From NCBI RefSeq assembly GCF_937981445.1, contig NZ_CALJON010000058.1, positions 1-60,327 of the forward strand: a stretch of 60,327 bases of DNA, in the 5' to 3' direction. The stretch is from an uncultured Veillonella sp. Its GTDB lineage: Bacteria > Bacillota > Negativicutes > Veillonellales > Veillonellaceae. The translations under genes were made by a program, and so were the position numbers. Of the stretch, positions 25,747 to 33,163 are shown piece after piece (position 1 is the first letter of the stretch; every line of letters starts with the position of its first letter). The notes under the pieces are model-generated. The model saw only the letters and a list, made by a program, of their open reading frames with translations. It ran no database searches and was not told the DNA's origin.

Positions 25747-26418
25747 TCACTGTCTTACTGTATTAATAATGGTATTACAAATGCCAAATACGGCGTATAA
25801 AGCAAAAATCAATACTGGCCAAGAATGCCAATCTACGATGAGCGCTGCCACACCTAACACAGCAGTAATGACTAAAGCTAATGCATTAGTTTTATCAGCG
25901 CCTTTGCCTTTAAAATCTGGATGATGCACACGGCTTACCATTAAGTAGCCTACAATGACCATAAAAATCATAAGAGCCCATTCTGGCACGCGAATACCAG
26001 AGAGCACATAGGTAGCTGCCATACAGCCTGCTGCCGGAATTGGCAAGCCTAAGAAATAGCCATGTACCTCTTCAGTCATAATATTAAAGCGCGCTAAACG
26101 GAAAGCGCCTAATACGGAAAAGGCAAGTAATGGAATATACGCAATCCAACCTACATGCTGCAATTGATACATAAAAATCATGTACGCTGGTGCCACGCCA
26201 AAACCGACTACATCGGCTAAGGAGTCTAATTCTCGTCCCATAGGACCAGATACACCAAGGGCTCGTGCCACTCGGCCATCAAAGCCGTCAGCAATGAGTG
26301 AAAATAGCACGCATAATGCAGCCCAAGTAAATTCGCCCTGTGCTGCCATAGTAATACCAATCACACCAAACGACAAATTAGCTGCCGTGAACAAATTAGG
26401 AAATATAGATTTATCCAT
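25747..26418 (-). CDS. pssA: CDP-diacylglycerol--serine O-phosphatidyltransferase
   Basis: 223 aa from ATG 26418. The CDP-alcohol phosphotransferase signature is complete: DGFDGRVARALGVSGPMGRE followed by LDSLAD, at about residues 45-70. Several hydrophobic helices follow. It makes phosphatidylserine in the membrane, which Psd, encoded just upstream, decarboxylates. GGGAGG lies 10 nt upstream of the ATG; a TTG 18 bp earlier would overlap that site. The start overlaps the psd stop by 8 bp, indicating translational coupling. Confidence 0.93.
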   Translation of the reverse strand: MDKSIFPNLFTAANLSFGVIGITMAAQGEFTWAALCVLFSLIADGFDGRVARALGVSGPMGRELDSLADVVGFGVAPAYMIFMYQLQHVGWIAYIPLLAFSVLGAFRLARFNIMTEEVHGYFLGLPIPAAGCMAATYVLSGIRVPEWALMIFMVIVGYLMVSRVHHPDFKGKGADKTNALALVITAVLGVAALIVDWHSWPVLIFALYAVFGICNTIINTVRQ

Positions 26419-27055
26419 TATCGTGAATCCTCCCAACGATAGTTTCTCCGCCTCGCACTTTGTCCCCTTTTTTTACACAGATTTCTACTGATTTAGGAAC
26501 AAATAACTCTGTGCAAGAACCAAATTTAATCATGCCATACAGTTGGCCCTTCGTTAAGGTATTGCCAAGATCAGTCCACGATATAATACGACGAGCTAAT
26601 AAACCCGCAATTTGAGTCACTAGTATTTCAATTTTACCATTGTCAATGCCAATGGAATGGCGTTCATTTTCATAACCTACACTTTTCTTATAGGCAGGCA
26701 AGAAACCGCCACATGTATATTGTCGGAATGTGATTTTACCTTCCATAGGTGCACGATTTACATGCACATCAAAAACAGAAAGAAAAATCGTTACCTTTTT
26801 ACATTCTGTATTTAAAAATAAATCTTCATATACTTCGCTCACATCCATGACAGTGCCATCTGCTGGAGATACTAATAAATTAGGATCTGTCGTAATTTTA
26901 CGGTCAGGATTTCTAAAAAAGAATAAGAAAAAGCAAGCGAGTACAAAAGGAATAATAGCGATGTAAGGTGACACAAAGTAACCTACAATCACTGCTAACA
27001 GAAAGGTACCAATAATCAATGGATACCCATCTTTTACGATAATCCCTGTGGGCAT
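26411..27055 (-). CDS. psd: Phosphatidylserine decarboxylase (short form)
   Basis: 214 aa, the length of the archaeal/short bacterial Psd group. A membrane hairpin (about 12-45) is followed by LVSPADGTVMDV, FLSVFDVHVNRAPMEGKI with the conserved His, YENERHSIGI, and the self-cleavage site in KFGSCTELFVP where the Ser becomes the pyruvoyl group. The G-S-C variant differs from the more common G-S-T/R after the Ser but keeps the nucleophile. It converts phosphatidylserine to phosphatidylethanolamine. AGAGGTGG precedes the ATG. Confidence 0.93.
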   Translation of the reverse strand: MPTGIIVKDGYPLIIGTFLLAVIVGYFVSPYIAIIPFVLACFFLFFFRNPDRKITTDPNLLVSPADGTVMDVSEVYEDLFLNTECKKVTIFLSVFDVHVNRAPMEGKITFRQYTCGGFLPAYKKSVGYENERHSIGIDNGKIEILVTQIAGLLARRIISWTDLGNTLTKGQLYGMIKFGSCTELFVPKSVEICVKKGDKVRGGETIVGRIHDNG

Positions 27056-27069
27056 TTCGCACCACCTCT

Positions 27070-27795
27070 CTATTTTTTTGCCTTCTTAACGGCCCACATA
27101 AACTTCGGTAGGGCCATCATACGTCCTATACGCTGTGGTTGATTGGCTAAGCGATACAGCCATTCCAATCGATTCCGCTGCATCCAAGCAGGTGCACGTT
27201 TTACTGTCCCTGCCATGACGTCAAAAGATCCACCTAAGCCAATGGCAACAACACCACTTAAATGATGCAATTTCTCCGCAATCCATTTTTCTTGCTTAGG
27301 TACTCCTAAGGCGACTAATACTAACTTAGCGCCCCCCTCTTCAATGGTCCTGATAATCTGCTCTTCTTCTTGCTCATCAAAAAAGCCGGAGTGAATACCG
27401 ACTACTTGTAATGAGCCCCAGCGGGCTTCCATATTTTTTACAGCCTGCTCCGCCACACCCGGTGCTGCACCTAAGAAGTAAACGGGCGTGTTATTTTTAG
27501 CAGCTTCCCCTAATAAAGCTACTGCTAAATCACAACCTGCCACGCGCTCTGGCACATGCTTACCTAATTGCTCAGCAGCCCATAAAACCCCAGCTCCATC
27601 AGGAACCGCAATATCTGCTTTTTTTAAAATGTCGTGCAATTCTTTGTCCTGTTGAGCACGCATAACCATTTCAGCGTTAACCGTGACTACAGTATGTAGC
27701 CCCGGCTCAGAATATAAATCCTGTACACGCTGAATTGTTTCATTCATGGTTATAACGTCAACTGGCACATCAAGAATGCTCAATTGATTACGCAA
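27070..27795 (-). CDS. WecG/TagA/CpsF-family glycosyltransferase
   Basis: 241 aa, full family length. Signature elements: VVTVNAEMVMRAQQD, the catalytic-type AVPDGAGVLWAA, ERVAGCDL, VYFLGAAPG, LVALGVPKQEKWI and GLGGSFDVMAGTVKRAP. Members transfer N-acetylmannosamine or related sugars to undecaprenyl-PP-GlcNAc on the inner face of the membrane. The start is TTG 27795 with GAGGTG 8 nt upstream. It sits between guaB and psd, suggesting a surface glycan made alongside phospholipid synthesis. Confidence 0.9.
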   Translation of the reverse strand: MRNQLSILDVPVDVITMNETIQRVQDLYSEPGLHTVVTVNAEMVMRAQQDKELHDILKKADIAVPDGAGVLWAAEQLGKHVPERVAGCDLAVALLGEAAKNNTPVYFLGAAPGVAEQAVKNMEARWGSLQVVGIHSGFFDEQEEEQIIRTIEEGGAKLVLVALGVPKQEKWIAEKLHHLSGVVAIGLGGSFDVMAGTVKRAPAWMQRNRLEWLYRLANQPQRIGRMMALPKFMWAVKKAKK

Positions 27796-27814
27796 TACAA
27801 ATACACCTCAATAA

Positions 27815-29269
27815 TCAGCCGCTGTAGTTAGGTGCTTCCACAGTGATGCTAACATCATGTGGATGGCTTTCCTTAAGACCAGCAGCAGTAATTTGGATAA
27901 ACTGAGTATCATTAATCATCTCTTGGATGTTGTGACATCCGCAATACCCCATACTAGCGCGAAGACCACCTACCATTTGGAAGATAGTGTCCGCTAACAT
28001 GCCTTTATATGGTACCCGACCTTCGATACCTTCTGGCACTAATTTTTTAGCTTCGCTTTGGAAGTAACGGTCTTTACTGCCAAGTTTCATGGCACCTAAG
28101 CTGCCCATGCCACGATATACTTTATAGCTACGACCTTGGTAAATTACAGTTTCTCCTGGACTTTCATCTGTACCAGCAAGAATATTCCCCATCATAACTA
28201 CGCCAGCGCCTGCAGCAATAGCTTTCGCAATGTCGCCAGAGTATTTAATACCACCATCGGCAATAATTGGAATGTTATGACGACGTGCTACTTTAGCGCT
28301 TTCATAAACCGCTGTAATCTGAGGAACCCCAATACCAGCGATAACACGAGTCGTACAAATGGAACCAGGTCCAATACCTACTTTAACTGCATCAGCGCCA
28401 GCTTCAATTAATGCTTCTGTACCTGCTGCAGTCGCCACATTACCAGCAATAACTGGAAGATGTGGATTCGCTTGTTTCAACTCTTTTAAGGTGCGCAATA
28501 CACCGGCAGAATGACCATGAGCCGTATCAACAATAATAACGTCAACTTTAGCTGCCACAAGTGCATCCATACGGTCATATAAATCCTTACTTACGCCTAC
28601 AGCAGCGCCAACTAAGAGACGGCCGCTGCTATCTTTAGCAGAATTAGGATACTTAGTTGCTTTTTCAATATCTTTGATAGTAATTAAGCCTTTTAAATTG
28701 CCGTCACTATCTACCAAAGGTAATTTTTCAATGCGATGACGACGCAATAAGTCTTTCGCTTCTTCCAAAGAGGTACCCACTGGTGCTGTAACTAAGTTTT
28801 CCTTAGTCATAACTTCACCAATTGGACGTGTAAGGTCATTTTCAAAACGCATATCGCGGTTTGTAATGATACCTACTAATTTGCCATTTACTGTAACAGG
28901 TACACCAGAAATAGCATATTTGCGCATTAACTCTTCCGCATCAGCTAATAAATTTTGAGGGCTCAAATAAATTGGATCAACGATGATACCATGTTCTGAA
29001 CGTTTTACTTTGTCCACTTCATGGGCTTGTTCTTCAATGGACATATTTTTGTGAATAACGCCCATACCCCCTTCACGGGCCATAGCAATAGCCATACGTG
29101 ACTCGGTTACTGTATCCATACCAGAACTAATCATTGGAATATTGAGCTTAATATCACGGGTTAGGTTAGTAGTTAAATCAACTTCATGCGGCAACACATT
29201 AGATGCTGCAGGGACTAATAATACATCATCAAAGGTTAAACCGCGTAACCCAAACTTGTCTTCTCTCAT
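27815..29269 (-). CDS. guaB: Inosine-5'-monophosphate dehydrogenase
   Basis: 484 aa, typical. N-terminal barrel start LTFDDVLLVPAASNVLP, two CBS domains at about 95-205, the catalytic loop VGIGPGSICTTRVIAG with nucleophile Cys305, GGIKYSGDIAKAIAAGA, and the flap region ending at GYCGCHNIQEM. It oxidises IMP to XMP with NAD+, the committed step to GMP. GAAAGGAAG precedes the ATG. It is followed 19 bp downstream by the WecG-type gene and preceded 65 bp upstream by the tautomerase gene. Confidence 0.97.
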   Translation of the reverse strand: MREDKFGLRGLTFDDVLLVPAASNVLPHEVDLTTNLTRDIKLNIPMISSGMDTVTESRMAIAMAREGGMGVIHKNMSIEEQAHEVDKVKRSEHGIIVDPIYLSPQNLLADAEELMRKYAISGVPVTVNGKLVGIITNRDMRFENDLTRPIGEVMTKENLVTAPVGTSLEEAKDLLRRHRIEKLPLVDSDGNLKGLITIKDIEKATKYPNSAKDSSGRLLVGAAVGVSKDLYDRMDALVAAKVDVIIVDTAHGHSAGVLRTLKELKQANPHLPVIAGNVATAAGTEALIEAGADAVKVGIGPGSICTTRVIAGIGVPQITAVYESAKVARRHNIPIIADGGIKYSGDIAKAIAAGAGVVMMGNILAGTDESPGETVIYQGRSYKVYRGMGSLGAMKLGSKDRYFQSEAKKLVPEGIEGRVPYKGMLADTIFQMVGGLRASMGYCGCHNIQEMINDTQFIQITAAGLKESHPHDVSITVEAPNYSG

Positions 29270-29334
29270 GGTAACTTCCTTTCTCCTTAATTTTCTACAT
29301 CAGCTTAGACATATCTTATAACATAACGTAAGTC

Positions 29335-29520
29335 TTACTTTTCAGAACGAAGTACGCCGCCTTCCATAAAGTCGTCTTTTTTCATATCTACGAAAATAAC
29401 TTTCACAGCTTCAGTAGGTACTTTCATAATATCTACTGTAGCCTTTGTGATTTCTTCACCAAGTTGTTTCTTTTGTTCCTTAGTACGACCTTCTACTAAT
29501 TCTACATGAATAATTGGCAT
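29335..29520 (-). CDS. 4-oxalocrotonate tautomerase-family protein
   Basis: 61 aa, the normal size. The catalytic Pro directly follows the initiator Met (MPIIHVELVEGRTKEQK), followed by the EITKATVDIMKVP helix and VKVIFVDM strand. The trimer-of-dimers enzyme tautomerises keto-enol acids; no aromatic catabolic genes are nearby, so the substrate is unknown. GGAGGG precedes the ATG. Confidence 0.92.
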   Translation of the reverse strand: MPIIHVELVEGRTKEQKKQLGEEITKATVDIMKVPTEAVKVIFVDMKKDDFMEGGVLRSEK

Positions 29521-29699
29521 GAAACTCTACCCTCCGTCTCCTAAACGAATGAAACTCCTATTAACATAGACTTATCTATCTTGTTATTATACCCTTACTA
29601 GGCCTATAAAATCAACTAAAAACCTAGAAAAACAATACTTTATCTGCGCATTGAATATAGAAGCAACATTAATGAGAAGCCTAATATTGTAAATTTTCA

Positions 29700-29885
29700 C
29701 TAATGTGTGTCACAAAGTGCAAATCTATATAAATTATAAAACATAAATCTATGTAAGCCACGAAATATAAATCTATATAGCCTATGAAATATAAATCTAT
29801 GTAGCCTATGAAATATAAATCTATGCAAGTTATGAAATATAAATCTATGCAGACTATAAAACAAAAATATCTGCAAATTATAAAA
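29700..29885. repeat. 24-bp tandem array behind recG
   Basis: Six to eight copies of a 24-bp unit (CTATGTAGCCTATGAAATAT plus AAAT) fill the space from about 29,715 to the recG stop at 29891; central copies differ at two or three positions and the outer ones are more eroded. There are no unique spacers, so it is not CRISPR. The remainder of the 29,521-29,700 gap is AT-rich with nothing recognised. Confidence 0.85.
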
Positions 29886-29890
29886 TAACC

Positions 29891-31933
29891 TTAATTGTAT
29901 ATAATCCGTTCAAAGCTTGGACCAAATCGATTGAGCAAATGACGTTTCATAGTATTAGCCCCCACTTTCAATCCAACGCCTAGTAGCCAATCCTTAGCAT
30001 CTTGTCTAGCCATAACTAATAAATCTATGTCTTTTAAAATATTAGCAATCTTCAAATCTGGCAAACCATGCTGTGCCAATCCAAATAATTGGCCACTGCC
30101 TCTAAGCAATAAATCTTGTTCTGCAATGACAAAGCCATCCTGCGTAGAGGTCATAACCTTCAAGCGCTCTTTTGTTTCTTCATTCTTACTATCGCTTATG
30201 AGCACACAATAAGACTGTGCCTCGCCACGACCAACGCGGCCACGCAGCTGATGAAGTTGGGATAGGCCAAATCGTTCCGCCCCTTCAATGCACATAATAG
30301 TCGCATTTGGCACATTTACCCCTACTTCTATAACAGTTGTAGACACTAATAATTTAATGCGGCCACTGTGAAATTCATTCATAATCTCTTCTTTATCCGC
30401 AGCCGGCATGCGTCCATGCACAAGACCTACGCCAAATTCCTTATTATATAAATCATATAATTCAGCATATAAAGCTTCAGCTGCCACTAAGTCTAATTTC
30501 TCCGACTCTTCTACTAAAGGACAGACTACATAAACTTGATGGCCTGCACGCATTTCTTTTTCAAAAAATACATGCAGCCGCTCTTTGTAGGTAGAGTCTA
30601 CAGCATACGTAAGAACTGGTTTACGCCCTGGTGGCAGTTCTTTTATCAAACTCACTTCTAAATCGCCATAAATAGACAAGGTCATAGTCCGTGGTATAGG
30701 CGTTGCAGTCATAACAAGAACATGCGGATTTTGTCCTTTTTTCTGCAGTGTCGCCCGTTGTTCTACGCCAAAACGATGCTGCTCATCTATGATAGCTAAA
30801 GCTAATTTCTTAAACTGTACTTTCTCCTGAATCAATGCATGAGTGCCGAGTACAATGTCAATACTACCATCGGCAAGACCTTCATATACAGCATTTCGCT
30901 CACTTTGCTTCATAGAGCCTGTTAGCAGTGCCATTTTTACAGGTAAGTCAGTCATCAATCCTTGTAGACTTTCATAATGTTGCTGTACCAAAATTTCAGT
31001 TGGCGCCATAAGGGCCCCTTGATAGCCGTTTTCAACTACTTTAATTAGGCTAAGGGCTGCCACTACGGTTTTACCAGCCCCTACATCACCTTGAAGCAAA
31101 CGTCGCATAGGTCGTTCATTTTCCATATCAGTGGTAATATCTAGAACGGCGCGCTGTTGATCGCCTGTCAAAGCAAAAGGTAATTGACCTAAAAATGTTT
31201 CAAACAAATGTCCATTAGGCCCCATCTTTACGCCTAAAGCAGACTGTTCTTTAGACCGTAAAAGCAATAACCCCGCCTGCATAACAAACAATTCTTCATA
31301 GGCTAGTTGTTTACGCGCTAAACTATGGCGCTCTACATTAGTAGGTAAATGCATTTCTTTAAAAGCTTCATAACGAGGCATAAAAGAATGTTCTTTCACT
31401 ACATTCGCAGGTAGTATATCGTCCAGTAAGTCATGGGCGTCAAACCAATTAGCCACTGCGTTTCGAACCGTATATTGCGAAATACCTTCGACTAAAGGGT
31501 AAACGGGAACAATCCCTCCTTGTGGTTCCTGCTTATCATATAATACCTCTATATGCGGTGTATTCATTTGCAAAGCACCATAACTAAACTCAACTTTGCC
31601 ATACACATGCAAGCGTTGTCCCATTTTATAAAAATTCTTTTTATAGCCTTGATTAAATAGGACTACCTTTAAGCTCCCCGTGCCATCGGTTAAATAAATC
31701 TCCAAAATAGATAAACCGCGACGAGGTTTCTTCTCTTGTACTCGCATCACTTGCCCTGTAGTCGCCCCCACCATACCATCTTTTAATGCCCCAATTAAAT
31801 ATGTAGCGCTTCGATCTTCATAGGCACGAGGGAAATAAGTCAACAAGGATGAAATATTCGTAATTCCTAATTTATTTAATTGCTTTACTCGACTAGGCCC
31901 TATCCCCTTAATGGTGAGCAAAGACTCCTCCAT
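29891..31933 (-). CDS. recG: ATP-dependent DNA helicase RecG
   Basis: About 680 aa. The N-terminal helix-hairpin-helix-like and OB wedge domain (TIKGIGPSRVKQLNKLGI, RVQEKKPRRGLSILEIYLTD) is followed by the helicase core with Walker A GDVGAGKTVVAALSLI, the box II variant IIDEQHRFGVEQ, MTATPIPRT, and the C-terminal QLRGRVGRGEAQS and LRGSGQLFG motifs. It remodels stalled forks and Holliday junctions. I prefer the second ATG (about 31933), with AAGGAGG 7 nt upstream; the first ATG is against that site. It is divergent from rpmB. Confidence 0.96.
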   Translation of the reverse strand: MEESLLTIKGIGPSRVKQLNKLGITNISSLLTYFPRAYEDRSATYLIGALKDGMVGATTGQVMRVQEKKPRRGLSILEIYLTDGTGSLKVVLFNQGYKKNFYKMGQRLHVYGKVEFSYGALQMNTPHIEVLYDKQEPQGGIVPVYPLVEGISQYTVRNAVANWFDAHDLLDDILPANVVKEHSFMPRYEAFKEMHLPTNVERHSLARKQLAYEELFVMQAGLLLLRSKEQSALGVKMGPNGHLFETFLGQLPFALTGDQQRAVLDITTDMENERPMRRLLQGDVGAGKTVVAALSLIKVVENGYQGALMAPTEILVQQHYESLQGLMTDLPVKMALLTGSMKQSERNAVYEGLADGSIDIVLGTHALIQEKVQFKKLALAIIDEQHRFGVEQRATLQKKGQNPHVLVMTATPIPRTMTLSIYGDLEVSLIKELPPGRKPVLTYAVDSTYKERLHVFFEKEMRAGHQVYVVCPLVEESEKLDLVAAEALYAELYDLYNKEFGVGLVHGRMPAADKEEIMNEFHSGRIKLLVSTTVIEVGVNVPNATIMCIEGAERFGLSQLHQLRGRVGRGEAQSYCVLISDSKNEETKERLKVMTSTQDGFVIAEQDLLLRGSGQLFGLAQHGLPDLKIANILKDIDLLVMARQDAKDWLLGVGLKVGANTMKRHLLNRFGPSFERIIYN

Positions 31934-31969
31934 GTACATTCCTCCTTGTGTTCTATAAGTAAATGCTAT

Positions 31970-32042
31970 TATACGTTCTAATTAATTATTATCCTGTATA
32001 CGTTCTAATTAATTATAGCTCTATATACGTTCTAATTAATTA
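31970..32042. repeat. Three direct repeats at exact 27-bp spacing upstream of recG
   Basis: TATACGTTCTAATTAATTA occurs at about 31970, 31997 and 32024, identical over 19 bp with 8 variable bases between copies. It lies in the divergent recG-rpmB interval. Regular spacing and conservation suggest either recent duplication or an array of protein-binding sites. Confidence 0.85.
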
Positions 32043-32236
32043 CCGTCCTAACTATTCAACTACTACTATATAGTGTATAATTAAATGACGATGTAGTCCA
32101 CTCTATAGATTCTACATGGTCAAATACTCATATCCACTCGGCACAGGTAAAAAGAAAAATATCTGCTTGCCTTAATATATTCATTTGTGATAGAATACAT
32201 ATGTTATGTTGTAAATTATGCTTGGAGGTGGAAATT

Positions 32237-32425
32237 ATGGCAAACCTTTGCGAAGTATGTGGCAAAACCACTGCAAGCGGCATGAATGTGAGTCATTCTC
32301 ATATCCGCACAAAAAGGACCTGGAAGCCAAACATCCAGAGAGTACGAGCAATTGTAGACGGCGAAACCAAAAAGGTAAATGTATGCACTCGCTGCCTTCG
32401 TTCCGATAAAATTACACGCGCGTAA
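32237..32425 (+). CDS. rpmB: 50S ribosomal protein L28
   Basis: 62 aa. Canonical L28: MANLCEVCGKTTASGMNVSH, RTKRTWKPNIQRV and the C-terminal CTRCLRSDKITR. It is a zinc-type L28, with CEVC and CTRC pairs. The start is ATG 32237 with GGAGGTGG 6 nt upstream; a longer in-frame version from 32201 has no ribosome site. Monocistronic, ending at a very strong terminator. Confidence 0.97.
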   Translation: MANLCEVCGKTTASGMNVSHSHIRTKRTWKPNIQRVRAIVDGETKKVNVCTRCLRSDKITRA

Positions 32426-32451
32426 AAATAAGAAGGTACATGTACTCAAAG

Positions 32452-32515
32452 AAATATCTCCCACAGAAACTAAGAGCTTATCTCTGAAATTTCTTGTGGG
32501 AGATATTTTTTTATT
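32452..32515 (+). terminator. Terminator of rpmB
   Basis: Long stem AAATATCTCCCACA/TGTGGGAGATATTT (32452-32465 with 32495-32508), extended inside, followed by TTTTATTTT on the plus strand. Confidence 0.93.
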
Positions 32516-32640
32516 TTAATTCACCTTAAAAAGCCATATATATGGGTGCCCCCATACATTTTGATATAACCATATATTTCGGTGCAACTATATAGTTATA
32601 GGGATGTCCTTAGCATGAAAAAATCATTAGATTAATCTCA

Positions 32641-32669
32641 TTGAGACTTCTCCTTTACTGTGATATAAT
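32641..32669 (+). promoter_or_regulatory. Antitoxin RNA promoter
   Basis: TTGAGA (32641-32646), a 17-bp spacer and a perfect TATAAT (32664-32669) on the plus strand, with no downstream ORF. The expected start is near 32676. It is clearly stronger than the toxin promoter on the other strand (GTTTAT-17-TATGCT at about 32980-32952). Confidence 0.75.
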
Positions 32670-32675
32670 AAAACT

Positions 32676-32795
32676 ACAAAGAGAGCCACCAACGTGTAGC
32701 TAGCGTTAGGCTCATCTCTAAAGTTTGTGAAAAGAAATGACCTAACGTGTTAAAGTATTGGTACTACTTTATTTATAACGTTAGGTCGTTTCATT
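32676..32795 (+). ncRNA. Putative type I antitoxin RNA
   Basis: A strong promoter drives a non-coding stretch of about 120 nt that ends at the hairpin 32734-32792. Its 5' part can fold through GAGCC/GGCTC and AACG/CGTT. The RNA runs toward the 24-codon toxin gene and overlaps the toxin mRNA tail through the shared hairpin, giving about 60 nt of perfect complementarity, comparable to the tail-to-tail layout of txpA/RatA and of the fst par locus. Its first 40 nt are the same sense as the toxin leader, not antisense. Boundaries are inferred. Confidence 0.7.
32734..32792. terminator. Shared bidirectional terminator of toxin and antitoxin RNAs
   Basis: GAAATGACCTAACGT pairs with ACGTTAGGTCGTTTC (one G-U), plus an inner TAAAGT/ACTTTA. 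T-rich tails follow on both strands (TTTCTTTT on minus). It lies 25 bp past the toxin stop, and would be present in both RNAs as complementary hairpins. Confidence 0.8.
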
Positions 32796-32817
32796 TATAC
32801 AAATAAATAAATTTTAA

Positions 32818-32892
32818 TTATTTACTAGAAATGATCAGCACTACAAGAGTAGCGAACGCTATCATTAAGGATAGTGATTCATATACTGTCAT
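32818..32892 (-). CDS. Holin-like type I toxin, 24 aa
   Basis: A tiny gene: ATG 32892 to TAA 32818. The product begins MTVYESLSLMIAFATLV and continues VLIISSK: a short head with the Y-E-x-L-x-L-M-I-x-F pattern, one membrane helix and a C-terminal Lys. That pattern matches the putative holin-like toxin (Hol-Tox) peptides of Firmicutes, which are type I toxins of the TxpA/Fst kind acting on the membrane. AAGGAGGTG sits before the ATG but is locked in a 7-bp hairpin. A terminator and a convergent antisense-type RNA follow. Homology is recognised by pattern, not by search. Confidence 0.82.
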   Translation of the reverse strand: MTVYESLSLMIAFATLVVLIISSK

Positions 32893-32897
32893 AGCAC

Positions 32898-32957
32898 CAC
32901 CTCCTTACGGAGATGAACCTAACTCACGTTGATGGCTCCTATATGTAGTTTAGCATA
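32898..32957 (-). promoter_or_regulatory. Toxin mRNA leader with sequestered Shine-Dalgarno
   Basis: On the minus strand CATCTCC-GTAA-GGAGGTG (32915-32898) is a 7-bp stem with a tetraloop that buries the Shine-Dalgarno. Directly upstream, GGAGCC...GGTTC (32939-32917) can form a competing hairpin. From the -10 (TATGCT, 32957-32952) through this leader the sequence is homologous to the antitoxin promoter-leader on the opposite strand. Confidence 0.75.
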
Positions 32958-33080
32958 TAATTCAAGTTGAATATATAAACAAAGAAGACGGCTATCCACC
33001 TTATTAGAGCATTTATACTCCCCCACTCCTTCTAACCATCTAAGCCGACTCACACTCATATCTCTCCTTTTCCTAAAAAT

Positions 33081-33148
33081 AAAAAATATCTCCTACGAGA
33101 AATACCATTCGAACTTGTTTCGAGGTTTTCCGTAGGAGATTTTTTTTA
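33081..33148 (-). terminator. Terminator of the dgt operon
   Basis: CTCCTACG.../CGTAGGAG long stem with inner TCGAAC/GTTTCGA, T-rich tail on the minus strand, directly behind dgt. The 32,960-33,080 interval holds nothing recognisable. Confidence 0.9.
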
Positions 33149-33163
33149 TTTTCCACTCTCTCA

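Noticed and set aside
29700..29885. Possible CRISPR array behind recG
   Set aside because: Copies are contiguous 24-bp units with no unique spacers and no cas genes.
32216..32464. 82-codon minus-strand frame over rpmB
   Set aside because: Antisense shadow of the L28 gene and part of its terminator.
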